Shown here one piece after another: positions 34,859 through 44,130 of a DNA stretch of 64,000 nt. The stretch's first letter is position 1; each line of letters starts with the position of its first letter. A program made the position numbers and the translations under genes. Location of the stretch: the NCBI GenBank assembly GCA_004380135.1, contig QXCR01000030.1, positions 62,001-126,000 on the forward strand. Direction: 5' to 3'. This DNA comes from Stemphylium vesicarium. Lineage: Eukaryota > Ascomycota > Dothideomycetes > Pleosporales > Pleosporaceae. Under the pieces are notes generated by a model that did not search any database, was not told where the DNA came from, and saw nothing but the letters and a program-made list of their open reading frames with translations.

Positions 34859-36017
34859 ATGAACACCTTGACTTCTCTTACCAGACTCACTAGAGCGCCT
34901 CTTCAGCCTCATATCCGAAGAGTGTAAGACCTGACCCCGCAATTGGCCATTGCCTCTGTTACCACTGCTAACCTACCATCTTTTAGTGCACAAAACTACA
35001 GATACGCACCCCAATTCCCCAGGTTCTCCACAATGCCTTCCTCCGGAAAGCGCATCGTCTTCACAGGCGGCTCAGGCAAAGCCGGCCGCCATGTAATCCC
35101 CGAGCTCATCAAGAGAGGCCACACAGTCCTCAATCTCGACCTGATCGATTTCCCTGATCCCGACGCGGGCGTCTTTACTCTAAAAACCGACCTCACTGAC
35201 AGCGGCCAAGTGTTCAATGGTAAGTAGAATCCATATACAGGCTCATCGCAAGATACACATAACTGACTTTGCACTCTACCAACTAGCCCTGACCACACAC
35301 TTCAACTTCGCTGGCTACGAAGGCGCCCACGTCCCCGGCCCCCCAGACGCCGTAATCCACTTCGCAGCCTACGCGCGCAACATGCTCGTTCCGGACAACG
35401 AATGCTACGCGGGCAACGTGCGCTCAACCTACAACGTCATCGAAGCAGCATGTAAACTGGGTGTAAAAAAAGTCATCATCGCCAGCAGCGAAACCACCTA
35501 CGAAGTGTGCTTCGGCCAGGGCGATCTCGACTACACGGCCTTCCCGCTCCTAGAAGACGCAGACGTAAACCCCATGGACACCTACGCCATCTCCAAACTC
35601 TGCGGCGAGCGCGTAGCCCGCGGCTTTGCACGCCGCTTCGACGCAGACATCTACGCGTTGCGTATCGGCAACGTCATCGAGCCGCACGAGTACGCCCGCG
35701 ACTTCCCCTCGTACATCCAGAACCCCGAGACGCGGAAACGCAACGCGTGGGCGTACATTGATGCGCGCGATCTAGGCCAGATTTGCGACTTGTGTGTGGG
35801 AAAAGATGGCCTGGGCTTCCAGGTCTTCAATGCGACGAATGATACTATTACGGCTACTTTCCCCACCAAGCAGTTCCTCGAGCAGTATGCCCCGAATACG
35901 CCTGTTACCCGTGAGATGGGCGAGTGGGAGGCGCCGTTGAGTAATCGCAAGATCAGGGATGTGTTGGGGTTCAAGGAGGAGCATAACTGGAGGAAGTATT
36001 ATAATCCTGAGAAGTGA
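34859..36017 (+). CDS. NAD(P)-dependent epimerase/dehydratase (SDR), probable mitochondrial isoform
   Basis: Extended short-chain dehydrogenase/reductase; exact substrate unknown. Exons 34859..34923, 34987..35219 and 35287..36017 give 342 residues. The Rossmann motif TGGSGKAGRHV is near the start of the enzyme core, and the catalytic Y-x-x-x-K is seen as TYAISK. The segment PPDAVIHFAAYARNM is the NAD-binding strand 4. The first exon plus the start of exon 2 encode a basic leader (MNTLTSLTRLTRAPL, then RYAPQFPRFST) with the look of a matrix presequence. Splicing at GTAAG...TTTTAG joins it in frame to the core. An internal Met at 35033 (MPSSGKR) would give a 305-residue cytosolic form. A sugar-nucleotide epimerase or a uronate dehydrogenase-like activity are both possible. 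Confidence 0.8.
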
Positions 36018-36196
36018 GTGGGGGATGGATGGAGAGAGAATAGGAAAATAATGTAGAATAGACATGGTCAGGAATCAAAGTCTAGTGTTCATAGCTTCAC
36101 TCTGGAATTGATAAATATACTTTGAAGAGGGACAACACTCCTTCAAATTCATCTGTATGGGGTGCTTCGTTCTGAGACATCTCTTGGCCTAAACCG

Positions 36197-38757
36197 CTAG
36201 GCTAGCAACGCAAAGAGCAAATACGTCTTCTTTGCGTATTCGACAGCATTCTTCCTCAGCCTATTCATACCAGCTTCATCTAGATCCTCTAGAGCCATTT
36301 TCTCACTCAAAGCCGTAATCTTCTCGTCTTCCCCATCCGTCTCAACAAACCGCCTCATGTACAATACGTCGAAAAGCAGTTGCTTAAGTTTCTGTGCTTT
36401 GACTTCTGATGACGAAGCAACAGCAGCAGCGGAAGCAGATTCGGGAGCATCATTGTCCTCGCTTTTGCTGACTCGATGCTCTCCTTCTTCTTCCTCTTCT
36501 TCGCCTTCCTCGCCTTCGTTGTCTTTATCGGCTTCATCTTCTTTCTTTCCTTCCGGCTTCTCAGCGCGCTGAGTAGCGTTTTCGTAGGTGCTAATAGCGT
36601 CTGCATGCTCTTCGACCAAACGAATCACCTCCCCAGCCACCTGGCTCTTGATCACCGCTACACTGTCCGGAGCCCAGAGATCACTGCCAACGGCTGTCAT
36701 TTTCTTATTCAGCTCGCGTAAGAATCTGAAGGCGCTGGGTGAGGGTTGGCTGGGTAGCGGTGGATGACCTTCCCACAAGATATGGTTATTCGTCTTTGCT
36801 CTTAGCGAGCTAGAAAGCGACTTCTTGTATAGATCGAGGGTTGGTTGTGCGGCATACGAGGCCAATGCCAGGTGTAGAGGCTGCAGAATGTCGGATGTGA
36901 AGGGTGATGCGAGGGGTGTTGCTTTATCCTGGAGGCGTAATCGTGGTATCCGATCGCCGATTTCCCTTATGACGCGAAGCATAAAAGTCGCCTTTTGGAT
37001 TGATGTCCCCGCATCGCCTCCCTTGGCGTTCTTCGTGATCATAGAGAAGCTCCGGCCTAGGTTCTGCATTGCTTCCTTCAGCGCTTCTTGTGTGGCCTCT
37101 TCCAGCAGCTTCGGATCGTCATCACTAAGTAGCGTCTGCTTAGAATCGCCAAGGTCGTCGTCGGATTCGTCGCCTACGTCGTCTGCAAAAGTGTCGTCCC
37201 ATCGCGCCTCCTTCATGCTCTTCACGATGCCTTTGACCTCCAAGACAGATGCCATCCAGTTGTCGAAAGCAGAAGTGACGCCAATAACCGGATCATCTCG
37301 ACCCTGGTATGTGTTCAGTACGGTGGATTTGAAAGCCTGAGCACCATTGCTCAGGTCTGAAGCCTTATCAATTGTACCCCAGAGGGTTAGCGTAGTGGCT
37401 TCTTGGGATGCAGTGGCGGTATCGAGCTGGGTCGTGACTTCCGAAACGACAGTCCACAGTCCATCTGTGCGCGATCGCACGATGCTTTCAAGCTTATCAT
37501 TCATTGTATCGCGCAAGTCGTCGAGCACGTTTGCTGACTTGACACCCGCCATTTGCGAACCGGAGAGTATCCATGTTTCAATGAGTTCTTGCCTCAAGTC
37601 TGCGACCTCCTGCAATCGGCTTTCTCCTTCTAGTGCTCCCTTGACGCCTTTCAGAAAAGCGGCAATGGCATCCTTGGACCAGCGATGTAGTATTCGCTCT
37701 GCGTCTGGACGCTGCAATTCATCGTGTCGAGGCCAGGGCGTATAGTTTCGCGCTTCGTCACCGAGCCACCGATCATGTACGTCCAGATTCAGTTCATATA
37801 GACCGCGGACATCTGGATCCTGAATCAAAGGGTGTGCCTTCAGCTTTCCTAGAGCCTCTGCTAATCGTCGTGGGAATATTGTCTGGGTATCGAGGCAGGT
37901 CTGAATGCATAGCTTGAGCGCATTGATTCCGTGTTTCGCAAGCTCGTCGCCTCCGGCTCTTAATTCGCTGTTCATCCTATCCAGCCGCATCTTGTGGAAA
38001 TGGTGTAGTACGTCTGTTGGTGTCGAGCTTGACGCAAGCGCGTATGCGCACATTGCCTCAACTAGACTTGCCGTTTCGCCGCCTGTGCTCGAGAGTCGCT
38101 TGTCGATTCTTCGCAAGAGTTTCCTTCGTACCGACAGGAGTCTTTCCCACATCTGATCCACAATTGGGGGCTTCGTCGCGGATTGACTGAGGGCCTTGTG
38201 AAGTAGTCGTGATATGACCATGACTTTCGCAATGAGCAGATATGATCCTTCTCTTCTCATGAGGCGCGTCATGACCAGAGGCGCATTGCGCAGGACCGAG
38301 AGTTGGGACGCCAACGTGTAGCGCTCCGCATCTGTCCTCTGTCAACCCAATGGCCCATCCCAATGCAATGGTATAGACTGACCACGACCCCGTATATGGG
38401 TATCCATCTTGCCCGCGTTGTTCGTGATCGTTTCCAAGCCTCTAGAGTTGCAACTCTGCCCTACTTTAGAGAGCTTGGTTTCGACCTGGTCCATTCGTAC
38501 TTCCATATCGATGATCGTTTCGGCGGTGTCGAGGAGGCTACGGTAGCTCGCCCTGGGGACTATCAGCCTTGCTTCTTCTTCTTCATCGCTTCTTAGAATT
38601 CGGGTGGTGTGTACCCCACGAGCGACCGCAGCTTCTCTCGATTCTCGTCGGCATTGTTGCGGAGCTGCTGTTCAAGCTTGCGAACCACGGGGATCGGATA
38701 TTGAAATGCGTCTTCCCACGTTTCGAAGGTCCGCGGGTCCGGCGCTTCAGTCGCCAT
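36197..38757 (-). CDS. COG1: conserved oligomeric Golgi complex subunit 1
   Basis: Subunit of the COG tethering complex that retrieves Golgi enzymes by retrograde vesicles. Exons are 38757..38615, 38552..38383 and 38331..36197, giving 815 residues; introns are 62 and 51 bp. The N-terminus contains the COG1/Vps51-family segment: AFQYPIPVVRKLEQQLRN, then SLVGASYRSLLDTAETIIDM, then coiled coil. The middle shows helical rods (VRGLYELNLDVHDRWL) and the C-terminal third carries an acidic low-complexity stretch of Glu and Gly. A C-terminal LLFDVLYMRRF helix is typical. Start is the first ATG, followed directly by conserved sequence. It is convergent with the SDR gene, 179 bp apart. Confidence 0.9.
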
Positions 38758-39057
38758 TGTCGCGATTATTTAAGGACGCGGGGGGTGTGGTTGCGATGCT
38801 AAATTGTTGCGTTACGTAGTTACACGGCGATGCTACGTTTCCACGATGCGCGCGCTTAGTCATCACACCTTTGAGATATGAGCAACATAAAACAATATGC
38901 CTTCTGGTACAGAGCATAGCGTTCCTTGGATTGATATGAAAATTGTTAAATGAACGATGGTATTGGTGTTGAAACCAGGAATATCTATCTCTATCACAAC
39001 ACATGGTATCAAAGGTTAAGCTCAGCAACTCCAACCACCCCAACTCCAATCAAGCAT

Positions 39058-42048
39058 TTACTCTACATCCGCGGTATCCTCGCCCTCGCCCTCGCCATCA
39101 TCGGTTCTCCTTCTAAGCTCACGCTCCACCGCCCTCAACATGATCTGCGCATCATCCAAAGTTAATTCCTCTCCACCCCTCATACTTGCAAGCAGCTCAG
39201 CGAACTCTGGATCATCAGGCTCAATGATCTCAACCCTCCTGTTCTTGGTCTTTGGCTTCGGTGGCGGAAGGGGCATGAATGCTCGGTTCGTGCTACCAAA
39301 CTTGGCGATCATCTCTTCGTATTCGCCTTCTGGTGTGCTCTGGCTTGTGACAGCTCCTCCAGCACCGATACGCCAGACGTCTTCCTTCTCGTCGGTTTGC
39401 TCGCTATCGTTGTCGATCTTGATAGCAGTTCGTATGACAACACTGAAGTCGCCACCACCCCCGACGTCCAGATAGCCAAGGACACCAGAGTACAGGCCTC
39501 GTCTCACGCCTTTCTCTACATTTTGTAAGATCTCACATGATCGCTTCTTGGGTGCACCAGTCATGCTTCCTGCTGGTAGACTGTCCACAAAGGCCTCGAA
39601 GCCTAAGTAGGGTACCGAATGTTTTGCGGGCTTTTTGGATGCGTATTCTACTGGCTCTTCCCAATCTTCAGGTGTAGTAGGCTTGTTTATTCCGGAGGGT
39701 ACTGCGTCAACAACCGAAACTAACTGCCATAGTGTTTCGTACTCTTCAACTTCCATGAGCTGGCTCACCCGAACATTCTCTGAGCCGTATACGCCATGCA
39801 ACTGATGTCTTGTGAGGTCGACGATCATCAGGTTTTCTGCGCGCTCCTTGGAAGAAGAGAGAATCTCATTGGCCATCTCAGCTGTGACGCCAGGTTTCTT
39901 CTGAACCGTGCCTTTGATAGGCCGGCATTGTGCGGTCTGCGATCTGTCCCAGCTGATGTACCTCTCCGGCGATGAACTTAGGACATGTAGGTTGTGTATC
40001 CTCATGTAGGCGCCGAATGGAGCCGGGTTCTGACTAGCCAGACGCTTGTAGATGTTCCAGGAATGCTCATTGTCTTCCGAGCGTGAAATCCTGCAAGCAG
40101 CCGGTTTGCGAGCATGAACCTCGTTGCGCGTCGTAAGACAAAGCTCGTAGCTCTGACCGTCTGCTATGGCTTCTTTGCAGGTGCGGACTTTGTCGCAATA
40201 TTCAGTCTCACCAGCTTTGACTTGTTGACACGAGTCAATGTACTGATGCATGATGCCATGCGTCTCGAACGGATCCACGTCTGCCATGGCTGTCGAGTTT
40301 GGTGTGCTTTCTCGCGATTTGACACCTGCATGATCGTACAATCGCTCCGTTGTCTCTATAACCCAGTCTTGGTCGAAAGCCCCACGGATGCTCTGAACAT
40401 AAATCTTCTTGATTTGGTGATCGAAGACGATACTTCGTGTAATGTAAGCGAAGCAAATATCTGGATAAGAAGCCTCATCGTGGCCTTGGACACCAATGGT
40501 CTCTAGTCCAGCCTCGTAGGATGCGAACCCCATTAGCCCTCCCCAAAAAGGTGCCCAGGTCGAGCCTCGTGGTGGTGTCGTAGGCTGGAGACTCTTCATG
40601 ACTTCTTTTACGTAGGGCCAAGGGTCGTTCACAGTCCAATCGGTGTGCACTTGGTCCTTGCCGTCTCGTAACTCCATTCTCCGGGATCCGGCATAGTAGT
40701 GTAGGCGCAGGGTCTCCTCAGGGATGACGAAACCAATGATGCTGTATCTACCGGTGCCTACGGCCATGGGTACCAGATTCGACTGCAGCCCTGATTCGAG
40801 CACCATCGCTTCACCCCTGGTTAGCTCGAACAATTCGCAGACATCAGCGACTGTGAGTCTTCCACTTCCGGTGGTCGCACAATGAACCGTGCTAGGGGCC
40901 AGGTCCGGCAATGATTGTCCATCACCATGCGCGATCAGTGATGCCAGCTCGAACGGTGTGATCGTGTCGCTGTCGAGGCTTGCTGCAAAATCTGCAGAGT
41001 ATTTGCTTTGTTTCGTGGCATTCTGGAAGCCAAGCTCTCTTCGAAAATCTTCAAACGTCATGGGAGAAGATGGCGTGTTTGGCATAAGAGTGTGCTTTTG
41101 AATGTTACGGAACATGCGCTTTCGGTTCCAGGACTGCGCATCTTCCCACCAATTCCGCATGATGCGCTTTCCCTCGTCGTTTGTGCAAATCGATTCAGGG
41201 TGGAATTGGACGCCCCAGAATGGCTTCTGTATATGCTTGACTCCCATAAGTACGGCACCATTAAGTTCACTGTCGAAGTCCCACGCCAGTGGCTCAAGCT
41301 CGGGACAAGTTTCAGTAGGCTCCCAAAGTTGCGCTGGGTATCGCACAGCCCGCTTGCTCTGGATGGGATGGCCAAGCTTGACCTGTAAGGAGTGGTACTG
41401 TGTTGCCAGTAGGTTTTCTACGCCTCGAAAGATAGATTGACCATTGTGCAGGACAGTCGTTATGATGCCATGTTTAGGTTCTTCTAGTCGTACGATGTCG
41501 GCTCCGAAAGCAAGGCACATGGACTGAAAACCCAGGCAGATTCCAAGCACAGGAACCAACTGCTCGTCCCGAAGCTTCCACAGCTCTTTCATCAAGCCAA
41601 CGTCGGGGTCGCATTTCGCCCAGCCAGGTCCGGGCCCAGCAATCACTCCATCAAAGCTCCTCAGATAATCGGTGAAGCTCGAATTGTCCCCATCGTTCTC
41701 GACCTTGGCAAGGTTCGAATCATCGATAAAAACTTTGATTACATCTGCGTCCACGTTCTGCTCGACTATGGCGACGATGTTATTCGAAAACGAGTCGTAG
41801 GCGTCCAGGAATAAGATTCTAGGGCGCTGAGTCAGAATTGCAGGTGCCATCGCTCGCTTGCAAGTGTACAGCTCGAAACACTCGCGAAAGCCCGGATGAG
41901 TTTGTAGCGGTCCTTCGATATTCAAGAGTAGTTGGTTCCCGATGTTGAGGTCTGGCAACTGTACGTCGTTCTGTCGCCTCGGCTGAAAAGCTCGAGGAAA
42001 TGCTGATAGGGCTGACTTTCTTATCCCGCGATAAGTCCGGCGAATCAC
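39058..42048 (-). CDS. aminodeoxychorismate synthase (fused PABA synthase)
   Basis: Bifunctional enzyme making 4-amino-4-deoxychorismate from chorismate and glutamine for folate synthesis. Intronless frame of 996 residues. The N-terminal half is a class I glutamine amidotransferase: DAYDSFSNNI, GPGPGWAKCDPD, the nucleophile in GICLGFQS and the His-Glu pair in FHPES. The C-terminal half is a chorismate-binding domain with SSSPERYI, PIKGT and LPAGSMTGAPKKRS. PIKGT (not PIAGT) marks aminodeoxychorismate rather than anthranilate synthase. The conserved part begins near residue 75, and an internal Met at 41850 (MAPAILTQRPR) is a plausible true start; the 66 residues before it are basic at first but unlike the family. 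It is divergent from the Cyc2-like gene. Confidence 0.92.
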   Translation of the reverse strand: MIRRTYRGIRKSALSAFPRAFQPRRQNDVQLPDLNIGNQLLLNIEGPLQTHPGFRECFELYTCKRAMAPAILTQRPRILFLDAYDSFSNNIVAIVEQNVDADVIKVFIDDSNLAKVENDGDNSSFTDYLRSFDGVIAGPGPGWAKCDPDVGLMKELWKLRDEQLVPVLGICLGFQSMCLAFGADIVRLEEPKHGIITTVLHNGQSIFRGVENLLATQYHSLQVKLGHPIQSKRAVRYPAQLWEPTETCPELEPLAWDFDSELNGAVLMGVKHIQKPFWGVQFHPESICTNDEGKRIMRNWWEDAQSWNRKRMFRNIQKHTLMPNTPSSPMTFEDFRRELGFQNATKQSKYSADFAASLDSDTITPFELASLIAHGDGQSLPDLAPSTVHCATTGSGRLTVADVCELFELTRGEAMVLESGLQSNLVPMAVGTGRYSIIGFVIPEETLRLHYYAGSRRMELRDGKDQVHTDWTVNDPWPYVKEVMKSLQPTTPPRGSTWAPFWGGLMGFASYEAGLETIGVQGHDEASYPDICFAYITRSIVFDHQIKKIYVQSIRGAFDQDWVIETTERLYDHAGVKSRESTPNSTAMADVDPFETHGIMHQYIDSCQQVKAGETEYCDKVRTCKEAIADGQSYELCLTTRNEVHARKPAACRISRSEDNEHSWNIYKRLASQNPAPFGAYMRIHNLHVLSSSPERYISWDRSQTAQCRPIKGTVQKKPGVTAEMANEILSSSKERAENLMIVDLTRHQLHGVYGSENVRVSQLMEVEEYETLWQLVSVVDAVPSGINKPTTPEDWEEPVEYASKKPAKHSVPYLGFEAFVDSLPAGSMTGAPKKRSCEILQNVEKGVRRGLYSGVLGYLDVGGGGDFSVVIRTAIKIDNDSEQTDEKEDVWRIGAGGAVTSQSTPEGEYEEMIAKFGSTNRAFMPLPPPKPKTKNRRVEIIEPDDPEFAELLASMRGGEELTLDDAQIMLRAVERELRRRTDDGEGEGEDTADVE

Positions 42049-42672
42049 CGGAGCAAGCCCAGATGCGGAACCGCCCCTCTAGAGATCTACGCGTTGTTTG
42101 GTGGCCCGAAAGGATGCACAGCAACTCAGTCAGTAGGAGATTGAAGAGCAAGAGAAGACGAAGAAAGAATCGGTGAACGATAGTGATGCGTCGCGACGCC
42201 ACTAAGTCTGGGGGCATATGCAGGGTCTTTGGCTTGAAAGCGTTAGAGGGAATGGCAGGTCAACGGGGAGGTAGGCATCTCCTAAAAAGGAAGGAATTCC
42301 AGAGCCATTGCTGTTTCACTCGCTGAAACCGGCCCTTTGCCACGTCCTGCGTGTCGCTCCGTGTTCTAGAAGATGTAGATCGGTCGCACGACCAATACCA
42401 CTGTGCTGCGGTTACGATTGACTGAAGATAGTTGCCGGCACCACGCAACGAACGGCAAGATGTGCTCCAAGTTTGGCTTTGATACTACTTCAGCATGTAG
42501 TCTGACCGCTCTATTAGCCTTTGGGTAGCAGCTGCCCTACAAGCATGAATGCGCCTCGGCATACTCGAGCGGGTAACACGCTTGGGCCATAACACCACTA
42601 AGTTTCTAACAGGGCGCCGGGCCTTCAGCCTCGACCCTCCTCGACTAGGCCAGTCAAGCTTCTACGAACATT
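42049..42672. promoter_or_regulatory. divergent promoter region, PABA synthase / Cyc2-like
   Basis: 624 bp between divergent starts. A reading frame from 42549 overlaps the start of the Cyc2-like CDS in another frame. A possible upstream exon at 42549..42572 is discussed under that gene. Confidence 0.45.
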
Positions 42673-43701
42673 ATGGCCTGGCTGAAGCGAAGAGCAGGCC
42701 CATTGATCGTCCTCGGATCCTCAGCCCTCGGCGGCGCAGCCTATCGTCTCGCGAAACCCGCAGATTCCTCGGATGCAAGATTGAACCCGCACACCTTCAC
42801 GCCCTACACGCTTGTAGACAAGCAGCCCGTTTCGTCCACCAGCGCTATATTCACGTTACGCAATAGTAACGGTGTCTCGGATGCGGAGAGCGTGAGGGAG
42901 GTGGCAAAGCGCAGCGTATGGAGCGTGCAGATAAAGCAGCCGCAATTGCAGATCGCGCGCGCATACACGCCGTTGCCTCCAGCGACCGACGGCAAACCTA
43001 TTGGCGATAATGAGCCCGAAGACATGAGGTTGCTTATTCGACAGGAGGCAGGCGGCGAGGTCTCGACCTATTTGCACCGTCTACCAGAGCAATCGACCAT
43101 GGAGCTACGAGGACCCAATACTGAGCTGAAGCTCCCACGCGATATCATAGAAGTCATATTTCTGGCGGGTGGGACGGGTATAGCTCCTGGTATGCAAGTA
43201 GCCCAGGCACTGGCACGAAGGACGGGCAGCAAGATGCACATACTATGGGCAAACAGGCGGCGTGAGGAATGCATAGGCGGCATCAGCGACGACAGTGGAC
43301 ACGAGAATTTTGGTCAAGATCGGAAGGGATGGTGGAGGAGTCTTCTTGGCTCCAGTCCTCAGCCACCGCTTGTAGAACCACCGAATACCATGGACAAGGG
43401 GATTATTGTGTCTGAGCTAGACGCACTCAAGAAGCGCAGCGAAGCCGCTACGAAAGGCCTGAATGTCAATTACTATGTCGATGACGAAAAGACATTCATA
43501 CACCCCAGCGAGATAGAAAAGAGGACAAGACGACCAAGAGATGAAGCCGGCTCGAGACTGATTATCGTATCAGGCCCAGACGGCTTCATCGAACACTGGG
43601 CGGGTAAGAAGCTATGGGCTAATGGGAGGGAGGTTCAAGGTCCATTGGGTGGCCAGTTGGGCCGTATGGATCTAGGTGAGTGGAGAGTGATTAAGTTATG
43701 A
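42673..43701 (+). CDS. Cyc2-like mitochondrial FAD oxidoreductase
   Basis: Ferredoxin-NADP reductase-type flavoprotein resembling yeast Cyc2, an inner-membrane protein that assists haem attachment to cytochrome c. It is 342 residues in one exon. An N-terminal hydrophobic stretch (GPLIVLGSSALGGAAYRLA) can anchor it. The FAD segment is seen as ARAYTPLPP (RxYTP type), followed by GEVSTYLHRLPEQS, and the nucleotide-binding GGTGIAPGMQVAQ. A charged insertion of about 90 residues separates the nucleotide-binding halves, and IIVSGPDGFIEHWAG is near the end. An in-frame TAG at 42646 lies upstream. If 42573..42648 (GTAACA...ACTAG, 76 bp) were spliced, an ATG at 42549 would add 16 residues in frame. 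The simple start is preferred. Confidence 0.8.
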   Translation: MAWLKRRAGPLIVLGSSALGGAAYRLAKPADSSDARLNPHTFTPYTLVDKQPVSSTSAIFTLRNSNGVSDAESVREVAKRSVWSVQIKQPQLQIARAYTPLPPATDGKPIGDNEPEDMRLLIRQEAGGEVSTYLHRLPEQSTMELRGPNTELKLPRDIIEVIFLAGGTGIAPGMQVAQALARRTGSKMHILWANRRREECIGGISDDSGHENFGQDRKGWWRSLLGSSPQPPLVEPPNTMDKGIIVSELDALKKRSEAATKGLNVNYYVDDEKTFIHPSEIEKRTRRPRDEAGSRLIIVSGPDGFIEHWAGKKLWANGREVQGPLGGQLGRMDLGEWRVIKL

Positions 43702-44130
43702 AATCAGTTGTGTCCTAAATGACAGCTGTTTCTTTTGCGCGTGTAGACCAGAGACTATGCGCAGGCTAAAGACTCGATGAGACAACCTTCTCCTCACACG
43801 TACGAAAACACCCCGCGAACATGCTGGCATGACGATGCAGCGTCATGCGATTGCCATTGTTTGAGTTCGTGCCATGCATGCCAGCTTCACCGGCGGCTGC
43901 TTGTTTTAAACCCGTTCCGGGGATAGCGAACGCATCATACGTGCCTAAATAACGGCTACATAGCAGGAACAGTTCCGCACGCTGAATAATTTCGCCAATT
44001 GCGCCTTCCTCCCTTGCATATCAGACCATTGTTTCTTTCCATCAACACTTCCTCTCCAGTTCTGTCACTGCATTGTTTGCATCGTTCTTTCACCACTCCC
44101 AACCGTCACGTCGCGCCACACGCTTGCATC
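43702..44130. promoter_or_regulatory. intergenic region upstream of the DHA2 transporter
   Basis: 429 bp between tandem genes, containing the transporter promoter. It carries two nested perfect inverted repeats (listed separately). The 5' leader is pyrimidine-rich. Confidence 0.5.
43823..43885. repeat. nested inverted repeats upstream of an MFS drug-type transporter
   Basis: Outer arms GCTGGCATG (43823..43831) and CATGCCAGC (43877..43885) are exact reverse complements. Inside, GCATGACG (43827..43834) and CGTCATGC (43841..43848) form a perfect 8 bp palindrome with a 6 bp spacer, sharing bases with the left outer arm. The inner pair carries TGACG half-sites of the bZIP type. It lies about 250-310 bp before the transporter start. 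Confidence 0.6.

Noticed and set aside
42573..42612. 40 bp GTAACA...CTAACAG intron in the Cyc2-like leader
   Set aside because: Splicing it leads directly into an in-frame TAG at 42646, and 40 bp is shorter than any other intron here.
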